A DNA stretch of 64,000 nt from contig NZ_LIWB01000011.1 in the NCBI RefSeq assembly GCF_001905725.1, forward strand, positions 1-64,000. Direction: 5' to 3'. Under the pieces are notes generated by a model. It was not told the origin of the DNA and ran no database searches. It saw nothing but the letters and a program-made list of their open reading frames with translations. Origin of the DNA: Streptomyces sp. CB02400 (GTDB taxonomy: Bacteria > Actinomycetota > Actinomycetes > Streptomycetales > Streptomycetaceae). Shown piece by piece: positions 54,379 to 63,891 of the stretch. Both the position numbers and the translations under genes were made by a program. How positions within the stretch are numbered: the first letter of the stretch is position 1; the number at the start of each line of letters is the position of its first letter.

Positions 54379-55425
54379 ATGCGTGCACTGACCGTGCGGC
54401 CCGGCGAGAAGGATTCCCTGGAGGTGCGGGAGGTGCCCGACCCCGCCCCGGCTGCCGGCGAGCTGCTGGTGCGGGGCCTGGCGGTGGGGGTGTGCGGAAC
54501 GGACAGGGAGATCGCCCGGGGCGAGTACGGCTGGGCCCCGCCGGGCCGTGAGCGGCTGGTGCTGGGGCATGAGTCCCTCGGGCGGGTGCGGCAGGCGCCG
54601 CCCGGCAGCGGGTTCTCGGCCGGTGACCTCGTCGCCGGGGTGGTACGCCGGCCGGACCCCGAGCCGTGCGGGGCCTGCGCCCGTGGGGAGTTCGACATGT
54701 GCCGCAACGGGCGCTACACCGAACGCGGTATCAAGGAGATCGACGGTTACGGCGCACAGGCGTGGTGCGTGGAAGCCGACTACGCGGTAAGGCTGGAGCC
54801 GTGTCTGGAGCGTGTCGGTGTGCTCATGGAACCGACCACCGTGGTGGCGAAGGCGTGGGAGCAGGTCGAGCGCGTCGGTGGCCGTTCGTGGTTCGAGCCG
54901 CGTCGCGTCCTGGTGACGGGAGCGGGGCCCATCGGACTGCTCGCCGCCCTGCTGGGGGCACAGCGCGGGCTGGAGGTGCATGTCCTCGACCGGGTGACCG
55001 AAGGACTCAAACCTGCCCTGGTACGGGAATTGGGCGCCACCTACCACGCGGAGGACGCCGAGCGGGTCGTCTCCGCCGTGCGCCCGGACGTCGTCATCGA
55101 AGCCACGGGCGCGAACGAGCCCGTCCTCGCCTCGCTGACGGGCACCGCACACTACGGAGTGGTGTGCCTGACCGGTGTGTCACCCGCCGGCCGCAGGATG
55201 ACCGTGGACGCGGGCGCCGTCAACCGGGAGATCGTGCTGCAGAACGACGCGGTGGTGGGCTCGGTCAACGCCAACCTGCGTCACTACCGCCAGGCCGCTG
55301 ATGCCCTGGCCAAGGCCGATCCGCCATGGCTCGAGCGCCTGATCACCCGGCGGGTGCCGCTGGAGCGCGCGAAGGAGGCGTTCGCACCGCGACCCGACGA
55401 CGTCAAGGTGGTCATCGAGCTGTAG
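54379..55425 (+). CDS. Glucose 1-dehydrogenase (zinc MDR family)
   Basis: The 348-residue protein has Cys39 in VGVCGTDRE, GHESLGRV, a structural-zinc-like cluster PCGACARGEFDMC, VLMEPTTVVAKAWEQ, and the nucleotide-binding loop VTGAGPIGLLAAL. This is the pattern of Sulfolobus/Haloferax-type glucose dehydrogenases, which oxidise glucose to gluconolactone with NAD(P). The next gene is gluconokinase, 27 bp downstream. Together they give a direct route from glucose to 6-phosphogluconate that bypasses hexokinase. It could use other aldoses. Confidence 0.87.
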   Translation: MRALTVRPGEKDSLEVREVPDPAPAAGELLVRGLAVGVCGTDREIARGEYGWAPPGRERLVLGHESLGRVRQAPPGSGFSAGDLVAGVVRRPDPEPCGACARGEFDMCRNGRYTERGIKEIDGYGAQAWCVEADYAVRLEPCLERVGVLMEPTTVVAKAWEQVERVGGRSWFEPRRVLVTGAGPIGLLAALLGAQRGLEVHVLDRVTEGLKPALVRELGATYHAEDAERVVSAVRPDVVIEATGANEPVLASLTGTAHYGVVCLTGVSPAGRRMTVDAGAVNREIVLQNDAVVGSVNANLRHYRQAADALAKADPPWLERLITRRVPLERAKEAFAPRPDDVKVVIEL

Positions 55426-55452
55426 GCGGCACGGTACGAAGGAAGGTCCTGG

Positions 55453-55962
55453 ATGTCTCATCACACTGTTCCCCTGGTCGTCGTCATGGGCGTGTCGGGT
55501 TCGGGGAAGACCACGGTGGGCCGGCTGCTGGCACGGCACCTCGATGTCCCTTACGCCGAGGGGGACGATTTCCACCCCGCGGCCAACGTGGCGAAGATGC
55601 GAGCGGGCCACCCGCTCGACGACGAGGACCGCCGTCCCTGGCTGGACGAGATCGCACGGTGGCTGGCCGGTCATGCGGACAGCGGAGGAGTGGTGACATG
55701 CTCGGCGCTCAAGCGCCACTACCGTGACCGGCTGGCCTCCGCCGCACCGCGCGTCTTCTTCCTCCACCTCGACGGCTCGCCCGAGCTGATCGCCGCACGG
55801 ATCACCGCGCGACAGGGCCATTTCATGCCGCCCGAGCTGCTCCGTACGCAGTTCGCCGACTTCGAACCACTGGGCGACGACGAAGCGGGCTCGGCCGTCC
55901 CGATCGACGGTACGCCGCAGGAGACGGCGGCTCTCGCTCGTGCCGCCGTCACCTCGACCTGA
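55453..55962 (+). CDS. gntK: Gluconokinase
   Basis: The 169-residue P-loop kinase carries GVSGSGKT at 13-20, the gluconate signature YAEGDDFHPAANVAKMRAG, PLDDEDRRPWLDEIARWL and CSALKRHYRD. Length and motifs match GntK. It phosphorylates gluconate to 6-phosphogluconate for the pentose phosphate pathway. GAAGGA lies upstream of the ATG at 55453. It is in an operon with the glucose dehydrogenase, which supplies its substrate. Confidence 0.95.
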   Translation: MSHHTVPLVVVMGVSGSGKTTVGRLLARHLDVPYAEGDDFHPAANVAKMRAGHPLDDEDRRPWLDEIARWLAGHADSGGVVTCSALKRHYRDRLASAAPRVFFLHLDGSPELIAARITARQGHFMPPELLRTQFADFEPLGDDEAGSAVPIDGTPQETAALARAAVTST

Positions 55963-56661
55963 CGCTCATGCCGCAGCCCGTCGGCGGTTCCGCCGTCAGG
56001 CACGACGACCTCTGGGCTCCAGCGGGGGACTGCTCCACCGCTACCTCCCCAGCAGTCACCGGACGGTCCGGAGCAGCCCGAGGGCGCTTTCGTCCCGTGC
56101 GGCTTCCGGCGCATGGACCATCCGACAGGGCAGGGTCGCATCGGCGCAGCCGCGAACTCTTCGCACACCACTGCCCATGACTGGCCCTCCCGTCTGCTCC
56201 CGAGCGGAACGCCCTCGGCACAGAAGCATTCCCAGATGGCTTCCCCAAGCTCCCCACCACATCGCGGGCGCACAGCCGGCGCCGTCGTACTCGGTCGGGT
56301 CCGACGCGGCATCCGGCCCGAACCGCCCGCCCATGCATGGCTCCCCTGGCGTGCCGGGCGAGCCACCCGTCGGCATCGACATCTCTGCGGTCACCCGACA
56401 GCCTGGCCGCCCGCCACCCGACTGGCCCAGGCGAGCGCGACTGTTCTCTGCCGATCCAGGGGCGGGGAGCGATGGCGGCAGGCGCTTCTCCGCTGCCGGA
56501 AGCTCGGCTTCCCTGCTCCGGGAGACAGGTGTGGCGCGGGAAGCCGAGAAGCAACGGCGCGCTGAAAGATGGAAGGTGGGGTAAACGGGCGGCAAAGAGG
56601 CAACCAGTGATCACGCTGCGCGGCTCCGGCCGTCCGCACCGTCGGAAGGAGCATCACCATC
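55963..56661. other. Intergenic region of about 700 bp, no gene recognised
   Basis: Frames on both strands are Arg/Pro/Ser-rich and lack ribosome sites or motifs. GC is slightly lower and less periodic than in the flanking genes. The terminal 20 bp (GTCGGAAGGAGCATCACC) provide the ribosome site of the next gene. Confidence 0.4.
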
Positions 56662-57114
56662 ATGTCCACCCACCACACCACCCCCGCGGCCGGCCGGACC
56701 AGGGTCCAGCAGGCCGCGCTCGCCGTCGGAGCGGTATTCCTCCTGGTGGGCCTTCTCGGCTTCATTCCCGGTGTAACGACCGACTACGGCACCATGGAGT
56801 TCGCCGAGCACCACTCCGAGGCCAAGCTCCTGGGACTTTTCCAGGTGTCGATCCTGCACAACATCGTCCACCTGCTGTTCGGCCTCGCCGGAATCGCCAT
56901 GGCCCGCGCGGCTTCCACCGCCCGCACCTTCCTCATCGGCGGCGGTGTGATCTACCTGGTCCTGTGGATCTACGGGCTGATCATCGACCACGACAGCGCG
57001 GCGAACTTCGTGCCGGTCAACACGGCGGACAACTGGCTGCACTTCGTCCTGGGTGTCGGCATGATCGCCCTGGGCGTCCTTCTCACCCGCCGGACCGCGC
57101 CGACAGCCCGCTGA
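56662..57114 (+). CDS. DUF4383 membrane protein
   Basis: The 150-residue protein has four helices: AALAVGAVFLLVGLLGFIPG, a second containing HNIVHLLFGLAGIAMARA, FLIGGGVIYLVLWIYGLI and WLHFVLGVGMIALGVLLT. HNIVHLLFG and NTADNWLHF are DUF4383 hallmarks. AAGGAG lies upstream of the ATG at 56662. Function unknown; homologs are common in actinobacteria and sometimes stress-induced. Confidence 0.88.
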   Translation: MSTHHTTPAAGRTRVQQAALAVGAVFLLVGLLGFIPGVTTDYGTMEFAEHHSEAKLLGLFQVSILHNIVHLLFGLAGIAMARAASTARTFLIGGGVIYLVLWIYGLIIDHDSAANFVPVNTADNWLHFVLGVGMIALGVLLTRRTAPTAR

Positions 57115-57183
57115 AGCACAGCGGCTCGAGCCTGACGGCGAGGGGTGTCCGCGGACGGTGGTGAAGCCGTCCCACCGCCCTTC

Positions 57184-57247
57184 CCGCACCGTACGGATCT
57201 CGACATACCTGCCGACCGCACCGTACGGATCTCGACGTACCTGCCGA
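57184..57247. repeat. Two tandem 32-bp repeats
   Basis: CCGCACCGTACGGATCTCGA then CATACCTGCCGA (57184-57215) is repeated immediately (57216-57247) with one change, A to G at the equivalent of 57205. Each unit contains the palindrome CCGTACGG. It sits between the DUF4383 gene and the Mrp operon and may be a regulatory or structural repeat. Confidence 0.6.
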
Positions 57248-57830
57248 CGACTTGCTCACCATGCGATGCCGCTTGGATTCCACAGCGTCCGGTCGCCTCT
57301 GGTCGGCTTGGCCGACAGCCGGGGAAAGACAGAGCCGGCACCTCGGTCCTGTCCGCCGCCGCACTCGCCGGAACATCCGCCCTGCTCCTGGCCCGCGGGT
57401 GCCCCCGCCGCGGCCCACCGGGCCGGAGCCCCGATCAGATCGGACATGGCTCAGAACGCCGACCACGCAGGAGGTTCCGGTACAGCCGGGCGCTCTTGAA
57501 GCAGGGAAGAGGCATCGCGGCCCGCGGCCGTCGGCGTTTTCATGGGCGACCGCAAGCGAACGCCGCCGGACGACGAAGGGCCGCAGTGAGGCCGTCGCCC
57601 ATACCACCGTGGGGCGCACGCGCCGAACCTCTCCGCCGGATTCCGGTCCGTCCGGCCGGTCGACGTCTCCGGCTTTGAGCGGGTGATACGCCCGTCTGCC
57701 ACACCTGAAGTATTGATTTGCCGCGCCGTCGGGTGCCCACGGCCGTCGACCGGGACAGGGCTCCTGGGATCGGGCAGGACGAGCCGAGTGCGTATCGGTG
57801 GGCCGAAGCGTTCGCGGAGGAGTTGGTGCG
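57248..57830. other. Leader region of the Mrp operon, no gene recognised
   Basis: About 580 bp lie before mnhA. No protein-like frame is found. A moderately A/T-rich patch (CTGAAGTATTGATTTGCC, 57705-57722) is the best candidate for an mnhA promoter. GGAGGAG at 57816-57822 is the ribosome site of mnhA. Confidence 0.4.
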
Positions 57831-60680
57831 GTGCTGTTCCTGCTGGCCGCCCACGCGGCGGTCGCGGTGGCCCTCCCGTGGTGGCGGAGCCTCGGCCGTG
57901 CGGTGTGGGCGGTGGCGGCCCTGGTGCCGCTGGCGACGGTGGTCTGGGCGGGCACGCGGGCCGCGCGCGTCCTGGACGGCGGGGAGTACCGGGAGGCCTT
58001 GGCGTGGGCTCCGTCGCTGGGACTGACGGTCGGCCTGCGGCTGGACGCGCTGTCCCTGCTGATGCTGTGGATCGTCGCAGGCGTCGGAGCCCTGGTCCTG
58101 CTGTACTGCCGGTACTACGTCGAGCAGGACGCCGCCCGTCAGGCCGCGCTGCTGCTCGCCTTCGCCGGAGCGATGACCGGCCTGGTCCTGGCCGACAACG
58201 TCTTCGTCCTGTACGTGTTCTGGGAACTGACGACGATCGCCTCCTTCCTGCTCATCGCGGGGCACGGGGAAGAGGAAGAGGAACGGCGGGCCGCCCGGCA
58301 GGCACTGCTGGTGACCGCGGCCGGTGGCCTGGTCATGCTGCTCGGTCTGGTCGTGCTCGGGCAGACGGCCGGGACGTACCGGATCTCGGCGATCCTCGCC
58401 GACCCACCGCGGGGCGGCGCGGTGTCCGCCGCCGTGGTGCTCGTCCTGACCGGGGCGTTCGCCAAGTCCGCGCAGATGCCGCTGCACGGCTGGCTGCCCG
58501 CGGCCATGGTGGCGCCCACGCCGGTGAGCGCCTATCTGCACGCGGCCGCGATGGTCAAGGCCGGGGTGTACCTGGTCGCCCGGCTGGCGCCCGCCCTGGC
58601 GGAGGTGGCCCCGTGGCGGCCGATGGTGCTCGCGGTGGGCCTGACCACGATGGTGCTGGCCGCGTGGCGCGCGTTGCGCGCGACCGACCTGAAACTGCTG
58701 CTGGCCTACGGCACCATCAGTGAACTGGGTCTGCTCGTCACCCTCTTGGGGGCCGGGACGCGGACCGCCGCTCTGGCCGGGGCGGTGATGCTGCTCGCCC
58801 ACGCGGCGTTCAAGGCGGCGCTGTTCCTGTCGGTCGGGATCCTGGACCACCGGGCGGGGACACGGGACATCCGGCAACTGTCGGGCATGGGGCGCCGCAT
58901 GCCCGTGTTCTTCGCGGTCACGGCGCTCGCCGCCGCGTCGATGGCCGGGATTCCGCCCCTGGTCGGGTACCTCGGCAAGGAGGCGTACTTCGAGGCGTTC
59001 CTGCACGGTACCCAGCTCGACGGGCACGGACAGCTGACGGTGGTGCTCGTGATCGGCTCCGCGCTGACCGTGGCGTACGCCGCGCGGTTCGTGCAGGGGG
59101 CCTTCGGCGGGCGCCCCGGAGAGGCAGCGCACCGGGCGGAGCGTCCGGAGCCCGGTTTCGTCGCGCCGGTGGCCGTACTGGCGGGCGCGGGCCTGGCCCT
59201 GGGCGTGGGCTGCGCGGGGACGGCGGCCCTCGCGACCGCCTACGCCGACGTCTACCCCTCGGAGCCCGACGGGCCGTACAAGCTGTCCCTGTGGCACGGC
59301 TTCACGCCCGTGCTGGGCCTGTCGGCACTCACGCTGGCGCTGGGCGGACTGGTGCACCTGGGTAGACGTTCGCTGCCTGCCCTGCCCCATCTGCCCGATG
59401 CGCAGCGCGTGTTCGACCGTACGGTTGTGGGGGTCGGCAGGCTGGCCTCGGCCGTGACCCGGCACACGCAGGTCGGGTCGTTGCCGCTCTACCTGGCGGT
59501 GCTGCTGACGACCGTGGTGGTGGTGCCCGGCGCGGCGCTGGCGACCGGGGCACCGCCGCTGGGCTCCCCACTGCCGTGGTGGTCCCCCGTGGAACCGTTC
59601 CTGGCCGTGGTGGTGCTGACGGCGGCCGCCGCGGTGGTGGGCACCCGGCACCGGCTGACCGGAATCCTGCTGGCCGGAGCCGTCGGCTATGGCGTGGCCG
59701 GGGTGTTCCTGGTGCGGGGCGCGCCGGATCTGGCGCTGACGCAGTTCCTCGTGGAGACGATGACGCTGGTCGTGGTGGTCCTGGTACTGCGCCGGATGCC
59801 GGCCCGGTTCAGCCCCGGCCGGACGAGACCCCGGGTGCGCCTGGTACGGGCCGTGGCGGCCGGTGCCGTGGGTGTCTTCGTCACCGGCTTCGCGCTGGTG
59901 GCGTCGGCCGCGCGCACGGACCCGGCGGTCTCGTCGGGATACGCGGACCGTATGGCGGAGGCGGGCGCCAAGAACATCGTCAACGCGATCCTGGTCGACT
60001 TCCGCGCGCTCGACACGCTGGGGGAGATCTCGGTGCTGCTGGTGGCCGCGGTCGGTGTCGTCAGCCTGGTCCGGGTGGACGGTCGCCGCCGGGCGAGCAC
60101 GTCCGACGGAGGACAGGGCGGCCTGTTCCCGACGGCGCACTGGGACGAGCCGGTGCGGACCTGGCTGCCCGGTGCGCACGAGCGGCCGGGCGGCGAGCGG
60201 TCGGTCCTGCTGGAGGTGGCCACCCGGCTGTTGTTCCCCTCCATCCTGGTGTTCTCGCTGTTCCTGCTGTTCTCAGGTCACTACCGTCCCGGCGGCGGGT
60301 TCGCCGGCGGCCTGGTGGCGGGCCAGGCGTTCGTACTGCGGTACCTGGTGGGCGGACGCGCCGATCTCGGAGCCGCCGTACGGGTGCCCGCAGGCGTGGT
60401 CGCGGGCACGGGGCTGCTGCTCGCCGCCGTCGTGGGACTGTTCCCGCTCCTCCTCGGCGGTACGCCCCTGGAAAGCGCGGTGGTGACGCTTCATCCGCCG
60501 GTGGTGGGCACGGTGAAGTTCACGACCAGTCTGTTCTTCGACGTCGGCGTCTACCTGCTCGTCGTCGGCGTCGTCCTCGAGCTGTTGTCGGCGGTGGGCG
60601 TCTCACTCGGTCAGGACAGGGCCGCGGCCGACGGGGCCGAGGCCACGGCCGACGACGAGAAGCAAGGAGGTCCGAGGTGA
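57831..60680 (+). CDS. mnhA: Mrp Na+/H+ antiporter subunit A (with MnhB-like domain)
   Basis: The 949-residue membrane protein is related to NADH dehydrogenase subunit 5. Proton-translocation features include FWELTTIASFLLIAGHG, GAFAKSAQMPLHGWLPAAMV, YLHAAAMVKAGVYL and HAAFKAALFLSVG. The region after about residue 590 holds the MnhA C-terminal and MnhB-like parts (DLALTQFLVETMTL, VNAILVDFRALDTLGEISVL, GHYRPGGGFAGGLVAG), so no separate mnhB is needed. The GTG at 57831 follows GGAGGAG. The stop overlaps mnhC (GTGA). It is part of a multi-subunit Na+/H+ exchanger driven by the proton gradient. Confidence 0.93.
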   Translation: MLFLLAAHAAVAVALPWWRSLGRAVWAVAALVPLATVVWAGTRAARVLDGGEYREALAWAPSLGLTVGLRLDALSLLMLWIVAGVGALVLLYCRYYVEQDAARQAALLLAFAGAMTGLVLADNVFVLYVFWELTTIASFLLIAGHGEEEEERRAARQALLVTAAGGLVMLLGLVVLGQTAGTYRISAILADPPRGGAVSAAVVLVLTGAFAKSAQMPLHGWLPAAMVAPTPVSAYLHAAAMVKAGVYLVARLAPALAEVAPWRPMVLAVGLTTMVLAAWRALRATDLKLLLAYGTISELGLLVTLLGAGTRTAALAGAVMLLAHAAFKAALFLSVGILDHRAGTRDIRQLSGMGRRMPVFFAVTALAAASMAGIPPLVGYLGKEAYFEAFLHGTQLDGHGQLTVVLVIGSALTVAYAARFVQGAFGGRPGEAAHRAERPEPGFVAPVAVLAGAGLALGVGCAGTAALATAYADVYPSEPDGPYKLSLWHGFTPVLGLSALTLALGGLVHLGRRSLPALPHLPDAQRVFDRTVVGVGRLASAVTRHTQVGSLPLYLAVLLTTVVVVPGAALATGAPPLGSPLPWWSPVEPFLAVVVLTAAAAVVGTRHRLTGILLAGAVGYGVAGVFLVRGAPDLALTQFLVETMTLVVVVLVLRRMPARFSPGRTRPRVRLVRAVAAGAVGVFVTGFALVASAARTDPAVSSGYADRMAEAGAKNIVNAILVDFRALDTLGEISVLLVAAVGVVSLVRVDGRRRASTSDGGQGGLFPTAHWDEPVRTWLPGAHERPGGERSVLLEVATRLLFPSILVFSLFLLFSGHYRPGGGFAGGLVAGQAFVLRYLVGGRADLGAAVRVPAGVVAGTGLLLAAVVGLFPLLLGGTPLESAVVTLHPPVVGTVKFTTSLFFDVGVYLLVVGVVLELLSAVGVSLGQDRAAADGAEATADDEKQGGPR

Positions 60681-61108
60681 ACACGATCGACGTGACCATG
60701 GCCCTCGTGGTCGGCGGGCTGTTCGCCATCGGCTTCTACCTCATGCTGCAGCGCTCCTTGATGCGGATCGTCCTCGGCTTCATCCTCCTGGGCCACGGCA
60801 CCAACCTGCTGCTCCTGGTCGCCGGGGGCACACCCGGCCGGCCTCCCGTGCCGGACGGGACGACCGACGCCTCCGCGCGGGTCGCCGATCCGCTGCCCCA
60901 GGCCATGGCGCTGACGGCCATCGTGATCACCTTCGGCCTCACGGCCTTCCTGATGGCTCTGGCCTACCGGTCCTGGCGCCTGTCCGGCCACGACGAGGTG
61001 CACGACGACGTGGAGGACCGGCTCATCGGCACCGTCCGCGAACGCGCCGAGGCCGGACCCGTCCCGGGCCGAGAAGAGGGCGGAACCGCGCCGGGAGAAG
61101 GCCGATGA
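60677..61108 (+). CDS. mnhC: Mrp antiporter subunit C
   Basis: The 143-residue NuoK-like protein has three helices (ALVVGGLFAIGFYLMLQRSL, LGFILLGHGTNLLLLVAGG, ALTAIVITFGLTAFLMALAY). The DPLPQAMALTAIVI segment is diagnostic of MnhC/MrpC. GTG start overlaps the mnhA stop, and the stop overlaps the mnhD ATG, so the whole operon is translationally coupled. The hydrophilic C-terminal tail of about 35 residues is Glu/Gly-rich. Confidence 0.93.
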   Translation: MNTIDVTMALVVGGLFAIGFYLMLQRSLMRIVLGFILLGHGTNLLLLVAGGTPGRPPVPDGTTDASARVADPLPQAMALTAIVITFGLTAFLMALAYRSWRLSGHDEVHDDVEDRLIGTVRERAEAGPVPGREEGGTAPGEGR

Positions 61109-62637
61109 CGGCGGCCCTGCCGGCCCTGCCCGTCCTGCTGCCGGCCTTCGGCGCCGGTATGTCCCTGCTCCGGCTGCCCCGCCCGGTGATGCGCGGACTC
61201 AGCATCGCTGTGCTCACGGCAGTCGTCGCCTGCGGCGCGGCACTCCTGGTCCTCGCCGACCGGCACGGACCGCAGGCCCTGCACGTCGGCGGCTGGCCCG
61301 CTCCCCTGGGGATCACCCTCGTGGCCGACCGGCTGTCGTCCCTGCTGCTGACCGTGTCGGCGCTGGTGGCCCTGGCCGTACTGCTCTTCGCCATCGGCCA
61401 GGGCACGGCGGAGGAGCGCCGCAGCTCGGCCGTGGTCTTCCACCCCGCCTACCTGGTACTCGTCACCGGCGTGAGCCTGGCGTACCTCACCGGTGACCTG
61501 TTCAACCTCTTCGTCGCCTTCGAGGTGATGCTCGCCGCCTCCTACGTCCTGATCACCCTGGACGCGGACGAGAACCGCACCCGCGCGGGCATGACGTACA
61601 CGATCGTCAGCCTGACGTCGTCACTGCTGTTCCTCTCCCTGGTCGCCCTGGTGTACGCGGCGACCGGCACCGTCACCCTGGCGCAGCTCGGACCGCGGCT
61701 CGCGGAACTGCCGGACGGCCTGCGCTCCGCGCTCGCCCTGCTGCTCCTGTCCGTCCTCGGCATCAAGGCGGCGATCGTCCCCCTCCACTTCTGGCTGCCG
61801 GACAGCTACCCCACCGCCCCCGCGCCGATCACCGCCGTCTTCGCCGCCCTGCTGACCAAGGTCGGCGTGTACGCCCTGCTCCGCACCCAGACGCTGCTCT
61901 TCCCCCGCACGGGTGTGTGGATCCTGCTGGCCTGCGCGGCGGTCATCACCATGATCGTGGGAATCCTCGGTGCCCTCGCCCAGGACGACCTCAACCGGCT
62001 CCTGTCCTTCACCCTCGTCAGCCACATCGGTTTCATGCTGTTCGGGATCGCGCTGTTCGACGTACAGGGCCTGACCGGCACCATCCTCTACGTCGTCCAC
62101 CACATCGTCGTCCAGGCGGCCCTGTTCCTCGTCGCCGGTCTGGCCGTGCGCCGCACGGGGACCGCCGCGCTGCACCGCATGGCGACGCGGCCGAAGCCCG
62201 GCCCGCTGGTCGTCACGCTGTTCGTCGTCCCGGCCCTGAGCCTGTCCGGCATCCCGCCGCTCTCCGGCTTCGTGGCCAAGCTGGCCCTGCTGCGGGCCGG
62301 CATCGCACAGGGCACACCGGCCGCCTACGCACTCGCCGGAACCGCCCTGCTCACCAGCCTGCTGACCCTCTCCACCATGACCCGTGTCTGGATGGCGGCG
62401 TTCATGGGACGGCCACCGGGCCGCCCGGAGGAGCGTCCGGCGAAGCCCCCGGGCACCGGGCGCGACCGTCCGAGCGGAACGCGGCTCATGCTCGCCGCCG
62501 CGGCCGGCATGACGACGACCGGAGTGGCGGTCGCCGTGTGCGCGGGCCCGCTCGCCGGCCTCGGCGAGCGGGCCGCCGAGGATCTGCTGCACCCGCGCGA
62601 GTACCGCTCCGCCGTACTGGAGGGGAGCCGGCGGTGA
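61105..62637 (+). CDS. mnhD: Mrp antiporter subunit D
   Basis: The 510-residue NuoM/N-like membrane protein has about 14 helices. FNLFVAFEVMLAASYVLITL, GIKAAIVPLHFWLPDSYPTA, FAALLTKVGVYALLRT and VVHHIVVQAALFLVAGL contain the conserved Glu and Lys residues of the proton channel. ATG at 61105 overlaps the mnhC stop. It cooperates with MnhA in ion translocation. The C-terminal loop (GRPPGRPEERPAKPPG) is unusually Pro-rich. Confidence 0.94.
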   Translation: MTAALPALPVLLPAFGAGMSLLRLPRPVMRGLSIAVLTAVVACGAALLVLADRHGPQALHVGGWPAPLGITLVADRLSSLLLTVSALVALAVLLFAIGQGTAEERRSSAVVFHPAYLVLVTGVSLAYLTGDLFNLFVAFEVMLAASYVLITLDADENRTRAGMTYTIVSLTSSLLFLSLVALVYAATGTVTLAQLGPRLAELPDGLRSALALLLLSVLGIKAAIVPLHFWLPDSYPTAPAPITAVFAALLTKVGVYALLRTQTLLFPRTGVWILLACAAVITMIVGILGALAQDDLNRLLSFTLVSHIGFMLFGIALFDVQGLTGTILYVVHHIVVQAALFLVAGLAVRRTGTAALHRMATRPKPGPLVVTLFVVPALSLSGIPPLSGFVAKLALLRAGIAQGTPAAYALAGTALLTSLLTLSTMTRVWMAAFMGRPPGRPEERPAKPPGTGRDRPSGTRLMLAAAAGMTTTGVAVAVCAGPLAGLGERAAEDLLHPREYRSAVLEGSRR

Positions 62638-63239
62638 ACCGTCGCCCGAGCCGCCGCCAGGGCCGGTTCCGTCGAGGACTGCGCCACGTGCCGATGATCG
62701 TCTGGTTGTGGCTGCTGTGGATCCTGCTGTGGGGATCCACCAGCGCGGTGGTCCTCATCGGCGGCCTGCTCGTCGCCGTCGGTGTGGTCCTGCTCTTCCC
62801 GCTGCCCGCGGTGCTGCCGGGCACCGTACCCAGACCGCTGCAGACCGGGCGACTGCTGGTCCACCTGCTCACGGACCTGGTCAAGTCGGGATCCACCGTC
62901 GCCTGGCAGGTCGTCCGCCACGGCAGGAGGACCTCCTCCGCGATCGTCGAAGTCCCCCTGGGCGTCGACAGCGACCTGCTGATCGCAGCCGTGGCCCGGC
63001 TCACCACCATGACTCCCGGCACCGTCGTGATCGAGATCGACCGGCGCCGCAAGCGCCTGTACGTGCACGCGCTGCCGGTGCGTGACCAGCGCGACATCGC
63101 ACGTCGCCGGAACGACGTACAGGCCGTGGAGCGCCGGGTCGCGCGAGTGGCCGGCCACCGCCGCGGCGCCGAGAAACCGGGGCCGGCCCCCGGCCGGCCG
63201 GACGACACCCGACATCACTCCCGAGGAAGGGAACCATGA
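62634..63239 (+). CDS. mnhE: Mrp antiporter subunit E
   Basis: The 201-residue protein has two N-terminal helices (VPMIVWLWLLWILLWGSTSA, VVLIGGLLVAVGVVLLFPLP), then a soluble domain with VEVPLG-type and TMTPGTVVIEID segments typical of MnhE, and a basic, disordered tail of about 45 residues. GTG start overlaps the mnhD stop; its stop overlaps the mnhF start. It is a structural subunit of the Mrp complex. Confidence 0.92.
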   Translation: MNRRPSRRQGRFRRGLRHVPMIVWLWLLWILLWGSTSAVVLIGGLLVAVGVVLLFPLPAVLPGTVPRPLQTGRLLVHLLTDLVKSGSTVAWQVVRHGRRTSSAIVEVPLGVDSDLLIAAVARLTTMTPGTVVIEIDRRRKRLYVHALPVRDQRDIARRRNDVQAVERRVARVAGHRRGAEKPGPAPGRPDDTRHHSRGREP

Positions 63240-63502
63240 CCATCCTGTACGGCGCCACGCTGGCCGTGATCGCGGCGGCGGGCCTGCTCACACTGCTGCG
63301 CCTCGTGCGCGGTCCCCTCGCCCTCGACCGCATCATGGCACTCGACGTCCTCGTGACCATGACCATCGCCGCGACCGCGGTGGGCGCCGTGGCACGCGAC
63401 GACACCACCGCCGTCCCCGTGCTCGTCGTCCTCGCCCTGCTGGCCTTCATCGGATCGGTGACGGCGGCCCACCTGGTCGAGAAACGGGAGGGCATGCGAT
63501 GA
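63236..63502 (+). CDS. mnhF: Mrp antiporter subunit F
   Basis: The 88-residue, three-helix protein contains RLVRGPLALDRIMALDVLVT, the characteristic MnhF GPxxxDRxxAxD block, and ends LVEKREGMR. ATG at 63236 overlaps the mnhE stop and the stop overlaps the mnhG ATG. Its length is normal for the family. Confidence 0.93.
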   Translation: MTILYGATLAVIAAAGLLTLLRLVRGPLALDRIMALDVLVTMTIAATAVGAVARDDTTAVPVLVVLALLAFIGSVTAAHLVEKREGMR

Positions 63503-63891
63503 CCACCGCGCTGAACACGGTCACCGCCGTCCTGCTCCCCGCGGGTGCGGCCTTCTGCCTGCTCGGTGCCCTGGGCCTGCTTCGCTTCCCCGACACCACC
63601 AGTCGTCTCCACGCGGCCGCCAAGGCGCAGACCCTCGGCCTGCTGCTCGTCCTCGTCGGAGCGGCCGCACAGATGCCCGGGCGCCACGCCCCGGTCCTGC
63701 TGCTCGTGGCCCTGTTCCAACTGTTCACCGCCCCGATCAGCAGCCAGATCATCGGCCGCACCGCCTACCGCACCCACGGCCTCGACCGCGACCTGCTCCT
63801 CCGCGACGAACTCGCGGACCGCCTCGCACGCGACGGCATCTCCCTCCACGGACACGACCGGCCCCAGCGGGACGACGACGCGGAACGTTGA
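63499..63891 (+). CDS. mnhG: Mrp antiporter subunit G
   Basis: The 130-residue protein has three helices and the MnhG signature GLLRFPDTTSRLHAAAKAQT followed by LGLLLVLVGAA and PISSQIIGRTAYRTHG. It closes the operon. The C-terminal 40 residues are charged. The remaining 110 bp of the window after its stop show no gene. The complete set A(B)-C-D-E-F-G indicates a functional Mrp antiporter. Confidence 0.93.
   Translation: MTTALNTVTAVLLPAGAAFCLLGALGLLRFPDTTSRLHAAAKAQTLGLLLVLVGAAAQMPGRHAPVLLLVALFQLFTAPISSQIIGRTAYRTHGLDRDLLLRDELADRLARDGISLHGHDRPQRDDDAER

Noticed and set aside
57540..60179. 879-codon minus-strand frame opposite mnhA
   Set aside because: Gln/Arg/His-rich antisense shadow of the membrane protein gene.
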